Below are positions 61,233 through 64,000 of a stretch of DNA of 64,000 nt, piece by piece (the first letter of the stretch is position 1; every line of letters begins with the position of its first letter). This DNA is from VAZQ01 sp963785745 (GTDB lineage Bacteria; Pseudomonadota; Alphaproteobacteria; Rhizobiales; Xanthobacteraceae), in assembly GCA_963785745.1 (NCBI GenBank), contig CAWAWR010000021.1:558001-622000 (forward strand), in the 5' to 3' direction. Both the position numbers and the translations under genes were made by a program. The notes beneath the pieces were generated by a model. The model did not search any database. It saw nothing but the letters and a program-made list of their open reading frames with translations, and had not been told where the DNA came from.

Positions 61233-62314
61233 GTGACCCGGTTGCAGGCGATCTATCATATCCGCTGCGACGCCAAATCCATCGACGAACGCGCGCGCGC
61301 GATCGCCGTCGAGCAGAGCGTCGAGATGCCGCTGCCGGCGATCGACGATCAATATGTCCTCTCCGAGATCGTCGGCCGCGTCGAGAACCTGCGCGAGATC
61401 GGCGCCGGGCTGTTCGAAGCTCGCATATCGTTGTCGGCGGCGACCGTCGGCCGCGACGCCGGCCAGCTCGTCAACATGCTGTTCGGCAACACCTCCATCC
61501 ACGATGACGTCGTGCTGCACGACGCCGAGATTCCGGACGACGTCGCGGCCGCGTTCGGCGGCCCGCGTCACGGGCTCGACGGGCTGCGGCAACGCGTCGG
61601 CGCCGGCCGGCGCGCGCTGACCTGCTCCGCGATCAAGCCGCAGGGTCTGCCGCCCGCGAAGCTCGCCGAGATCGCGCGCCGCTTCGCGGACGGCGGCATC
61701 GACTACATCAAGGACGATCACGGCCTTGCCGACCAGTCCTATTCGCCGTTTGCGGCCCGCGTCACCGCGATTGCGGCGGCGCTCGGTGGCTCCAAAGCGC
61801 GCTATGTGCCGAGCGTCACCGGCGATCTCGACGCCATGCGTGCGCAGATCGCGATCGCGCGCGACGCCGGTATCGACACCGTGATGGTCGCGCCGATGGT
61901 CGCGGGCGTCTCCAATTTCCACCGGCTGGTCGCCGACAATCCCGGCTTGGCCTTCCTCACGCATCCGTCGCTCGCCGGCGCCGCGCGGATTTCGCCGCCC
62001 TTCCATTTCGGCGCCCTGTTCCGGATGCTGGGCGCCGACGCCGTCGTGTTCCCCAATCACGGCGGACGGTTCGGCTATTCGGCGGAAACCTGCCGGGCGA
62101 TTGCCGCGCGCGCGCTCGAAAGCCGCAAGCGGCCTCAAGCCCTGCGTGCCGGTTCCGGCCGGCGGCATGAGCCGCGAACGCGTTGCGCGAGATGCTTGAA
62201 TTCTACGGCACTGATATCATGTTGCTGATTGGCGGCGGCCTGTTGGAGGCGCGCGAGCGCCTGACCGAGGCGACGGCCGCCTTCGTGGCCGAGGTCCAAG
62301 CCTCGAAAGCTTGA
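61233..62314 (+). CDS. RuBisCO-like protein (form IV type), two late frameshifts
   Basis: GTG start at 61233 (TRLQAIYHIRCDAKSIDERA). RuBisCO large-subunit fold motifs: LTCSAIKPQGL (catalytic-lysine strand), GGIDYIKDDHGLADQ (carbamylated-lysine loop), FLTHPSLAG and FPNHGGRFGYSAETC. Lys and Asp of KDDE are kept but Glu is His, so one Mg ligand is changed and CO2 fixation is not expected. After 62120 the frame breaks (repaired: GLKPCVPVPAGGMSRERV) and again near 62180 (MLEFYGTDIMLLIGGGLLEA). Repaired length is about 360 residues. It is 19 bases before a cupin gene. Functions in methylthio-sugar or apionate-like metabolism are candidates. Confidence 0.85.
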
Positions 62315-62333
62315 ACAAGCCTGGAAACCTTGA

Positions 62334-62798
62334 ATGAGCGAGCGCCCCATCCACCGCAAGGCGACCGACGACTACCGCTGGGACAGCGTCGATCTGCTCC
62401 CCTACAAGGAGGACGACCGCGCGCTGTTCAAGGCGATCACCCGGCAGACCCTGTTCTCCGACCCCGCCATGAACGGCGAGCTGCGCTATTTCGAAATGGC
62501 GGCCGACGGCTTCTCGACCCTGGAGCGGCACGAGCACATGCATGCGGTGCTGATCCTGCGCGGGCGTGGCCACTGCCTGGTCGGCGACGAAGTCCGCTCG
62601 ATCGAGACCCGCGACCTCGTCACCGTGCCGCCGATGACCTGGCATCAGTTCCGCGCCACCAAGGGCGAGCCGCTGGGCTTTCTCTGCATGGTGAATGCGC
62701 AGCGCGACAAGCCGCAACTGCCGACGGCGGACGACCTCGCGCAGCTCAAGGCCGATCCGAAGATCGCGGCGTTTTTGGATTCAGAGCCGAAAGACTAG
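62334..62798 (+). CDS. Cupin-domain protein next to the RuBisCO-like gene
   Basis: 154 residues with a single cupin: RHEHMHAVLILRGRGHCLVG (motif 1, His pair and Glu/Arg region) and VPPMTWHQFRATKGEPLGFL (motif 2 His). In Rhodospirillum a RuBisCO-like protein and a cupin act in sequence in the methylthioadenosine-isoprenoid shunt, so the pairing is suggestive. Its 3' end overlaps the convergent SET-domain gene by four bases. Confidence 0.8.
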   Translation: MSERPIHRKATDDYRWDSVDLLPYKEDDRALFKAITRQTLFSDPAMNGELRYFEMAADGFSTLERHEHMHAVLILRGRGHCLVGDEVRSIETRDLVTVPPMTWHQFRATKGEPLGFLCMVNAQRDKPQLPTADDLAQLKADPKIAAFLDSEPKD

Positions 62799-63301
62799 GC
62801 GCGACCGCGAGACCGCTTCTTTGCGAGGCGCTTTTTGCGCCTCAAGGCGGCTGCCCGGGATTCCGATCGTTTGACGGCGGCCTTCTGCTTGCAGCCCACA
62901 CAGCGGCAGCCGTGCGGCTTGATGAAGGTGTCGAAATAATCTTTGCCGTAATTGTAGGTGATCTCGTCGCCCGGATGGATGGTCCTGATCGCCGCTATGA
63001 AGACCTTGTGCTTTCTGACGTCGGCCTCGGCATTCGGCTTGCACGAGTGATTGATATAGCGCGCGATGTTGTTGCGGCCGGATCCGTCGACGGTCCAGCG
63101 GTTGTTGACCTCGAAGAGATACTTGGTCCAGAGCGCGTCAGCCCTCGCGTTCGAGATCAGCGGCCCCGAGTAGTAGGCGATGAACTCGCCCCGCCTGACC
63201 GGCTTCAGGGCAAACAAGCCAAGGCCGGTCTTGGACCGGCCAACTCGAAACCGGCGACGCCACGGAGGACTTCGTTTGGGCAAGACAAGTCGTTTGGGCA
63301 C
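62795..63301 (-). CDS. SET-domain protein (predicted lysine methyltransferase)
   Basis: 168 residues, apparently from a GTG start. SET motifs: KTGLGLFALKPVRRGEFIAY (SAM-binding GxG strand), NIARYINHSCKPNAEA (pseudoknot NHSC) and GDEITYNYGKDYFD (catalytic-Tyr strand), followed by a post-SET-like CRCVGC pair. The C-terminus is strongly basic (RRKKRLAKKRSRGR) and could bind nucleic acid. SET proteins are uncommon in bacteria. The target is unknown. The start is uncertain because no clear ribosome-binding site is seen. Confidence 0.85.
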   Translation of the reverse strand: MPKRLVLPKRSPPWRRRFRVGRSKTGLGLFALKPVRRGEFIAYYSGPLISNARADALWTKYLFEVNNRWTVDGSGRNNIARYINHSCKPNAEADVRKHKVFIAAIRTIHPGDEITYNYGKDYFDTFIKPHGCRCVGCKQKAAVKRSESRAAALRRKKRLAKKRSRGRA

Positions 63302-63568
63302 GAGACTATGTATATTTCCAGAGTGGTGTGACTAGGGTCCGCTGGCTACACCGCCCATAAGGTCCAAGTTTGATGATGCCGGACACTCAACGGGCATGCG
63401 GCGCAGGGGTTCCCTCGTGAGGTGGGACAGACAACTGACCGTGTCAATAAGGCAGCAGCCCGGATTCGCAAGAGCCGACGACATGATTTCAACATCGCGT
63501 GCCCAGATCGGTGCCTGCAACGTCTGTGCTTGCAATGAGCCGGCATTGACGCGGCCCTTGCCCAATCC

Positions 63569-64000
63569 ATGAGCACCGGGATGCAACAATACGATGTCGT
63601 GATCGTCGGCGCCGGCCACAACGGGCTCACCTGCGCCGCCTATCTCGGCATGGCCGGGCTGAAGGTGAAGGTCGTCGAGCGGCGGGAGATCGTCGGCGGC
63701 GCGGCGGTAACGGAGGAGTTTCACCCCGGTTTCCGCAACTCGATTGCGGCCTACACCGTCAGCCTGCTCAACCCGAAGGTGATCAGCGACCTGCGCCTGC
63801 ACGAACACGGGCTGCGGATCGTCGAGCGGCGGGCCCAGAATTTCGTGCCGGCGCCGGACGGCCGCTATCTCCTGTCGGGCGAAGGGCGGACCGCGAGCGG
63901 GATCGCCAAGCTCAGCCCCCGCGACGCCGAGCGCTATGCCGCCTTCGACCGCGAGATCGACATGGCGGTCGACGTGCTGCGCGAACTGGTGCTGCGGGCG
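63569..64000 (+). CDS. Phytoene-desaturase-like FAD/NAD(P)-binding protein, N-terminal part
   Basis: The first 144 codons are in the window; the gene runs off its end. MSTGMQQYDVVIVGAGHNGL then TCAAYLGMAGLKVKVVERRE is a Rossmann dinucleotide fold (GxGxNG), followed by IVGGAAVTEEFHPGFRNSIA, as in pyridine nucleotide-disulfide/phytoene dehydrogenase-related oxidoreductases (CrtI-like, PYROXD2 type). The preceding 267 bases (63302-63568) hold no recognised feature. Confidence 0.85.
   Translation, partial: MSTGMQQYDVVIVGAGHNGLTCAAYLGMAGLKVKVVERREIVGGAAVTEEFHPGFRNSIAAYTVSLLNPKVISDLRLHEHGLRIVERRAQNFVPAPDGRYLLSGEGRTASGIAKLSPRDAERYAAFDREIDMAVDVLRELVLRA

Noticed and set aside
63332..63808. A 158-codon minus-strand frame opposite the last gene
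   Set aside because: The plus strand here encodes an unambiguous FAD-binding N-terminus; the minus frame has no motifs.
1..64000. tRNA, rRNA, tmRNA or RNase P genes
   Set aside because: No cloverleaf with a TTC-type arm, no rRNA motif and no known RNA core were recognised on either strand by reading; a covariance-model search would be needed to exclude small RNAs.

Overview
The window is GC-rich chromosomal DNA (roughly two-thirds G+C by eye) from an alphaproteobacterium, most likely a Rhizobiales/Bradyrhizobiaceae-type soil or aquatic aromatic degrader. This rests on the gene families present (box-type benzoate degradation, many Bug-type solute receptors, DUF3551-like small exported proteins, HWE-type kinase) and on several families of long intergenic palindromes typical of that group. 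No rRNA, tRNA, CRISPR array or prophage was recognised.

Layout. 0-5 kb: a TonB-dependent receptor tail, a putative outer-membrane barrel and an FAD-linked oxidase/Fe-S protein, all carrying several single-base frameshifts. 5-18 kb: a LuxR regulator, serine-glyoxylate-type aminotransferase, Bug receptors, dienelactone hydrolase, amidohydrolase, a ModA-like binding protein, a chemoreceptor with a CxxCH sensor domain, and a Bug-Bug-extradiol dioxygenase operon. 18-28 kb: small exported proteins, then the aerobic benzoyl-CoA (box) cluster: boxB, boxC, an alpha/beta hydrolase, a BoxR-like regulator with a TGCA-repeat operator, an ArsR/SRPBCC pair, an aldo/keto reductase and benzoate-CoA ligase. 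28-45 kb: an M24-like protein, two ModA-like + double-SnoaL gene sets, two more Bug receptors, a GIY-YIG gene sitting inside a palindromic repeat, a Rieske oxygenase, amidase, flavin monooxygenase, beta-hydroxyacid dehydrogenase, AbrB-type membrane protein, FAH-family hydrolase and an esterase. 45-56 kb: an accessory zone of short genes separated by about a dozen copies of a 26-28 bp palindrome, with two IS1111-type (IS110 family) insertion sequences inserted into that palindrome. 56-64 kb: an array of tandem hairpins, an ABC permease pair followed by two Bug receptors, a RuBisCO-like protein with a cupin, a SET-domain protein and the start of a phytoene-desaturase-like flavoprotein.

Working together, the catabolic genes form a scavenging repertoire for aromatic and organic acids: exported receptors capture substrates, oxygenases (BoxB, Rieske, flavin, extradiol) and CoA ligation open rings, and FAH/dienelactone/amidohydrolase-type enzymes process ring-cleavage products. 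No TctA/TctB membrane partner is present for any of the seven Bug receptors.

The most interesting signal is in the two IS1111-type elements. Each has a conserved, hairpin-rich 3' noncoding end, and inside it a 10-11 base segment that is the exact reverse complement of the DNA immediately to the right of that copy. Where the two segments differ, the two flanks differ in the same way, which is the pattern expected of a guide RNA choosing a palindromic target. A caution for the whole window: about 30 single-base frameshifts interrupt otherwise well-conserved genes, densest in the first 5 kb. Many lie in short homopolymer runs, so uncorrected sequencing error is at least as likely as gene decay.
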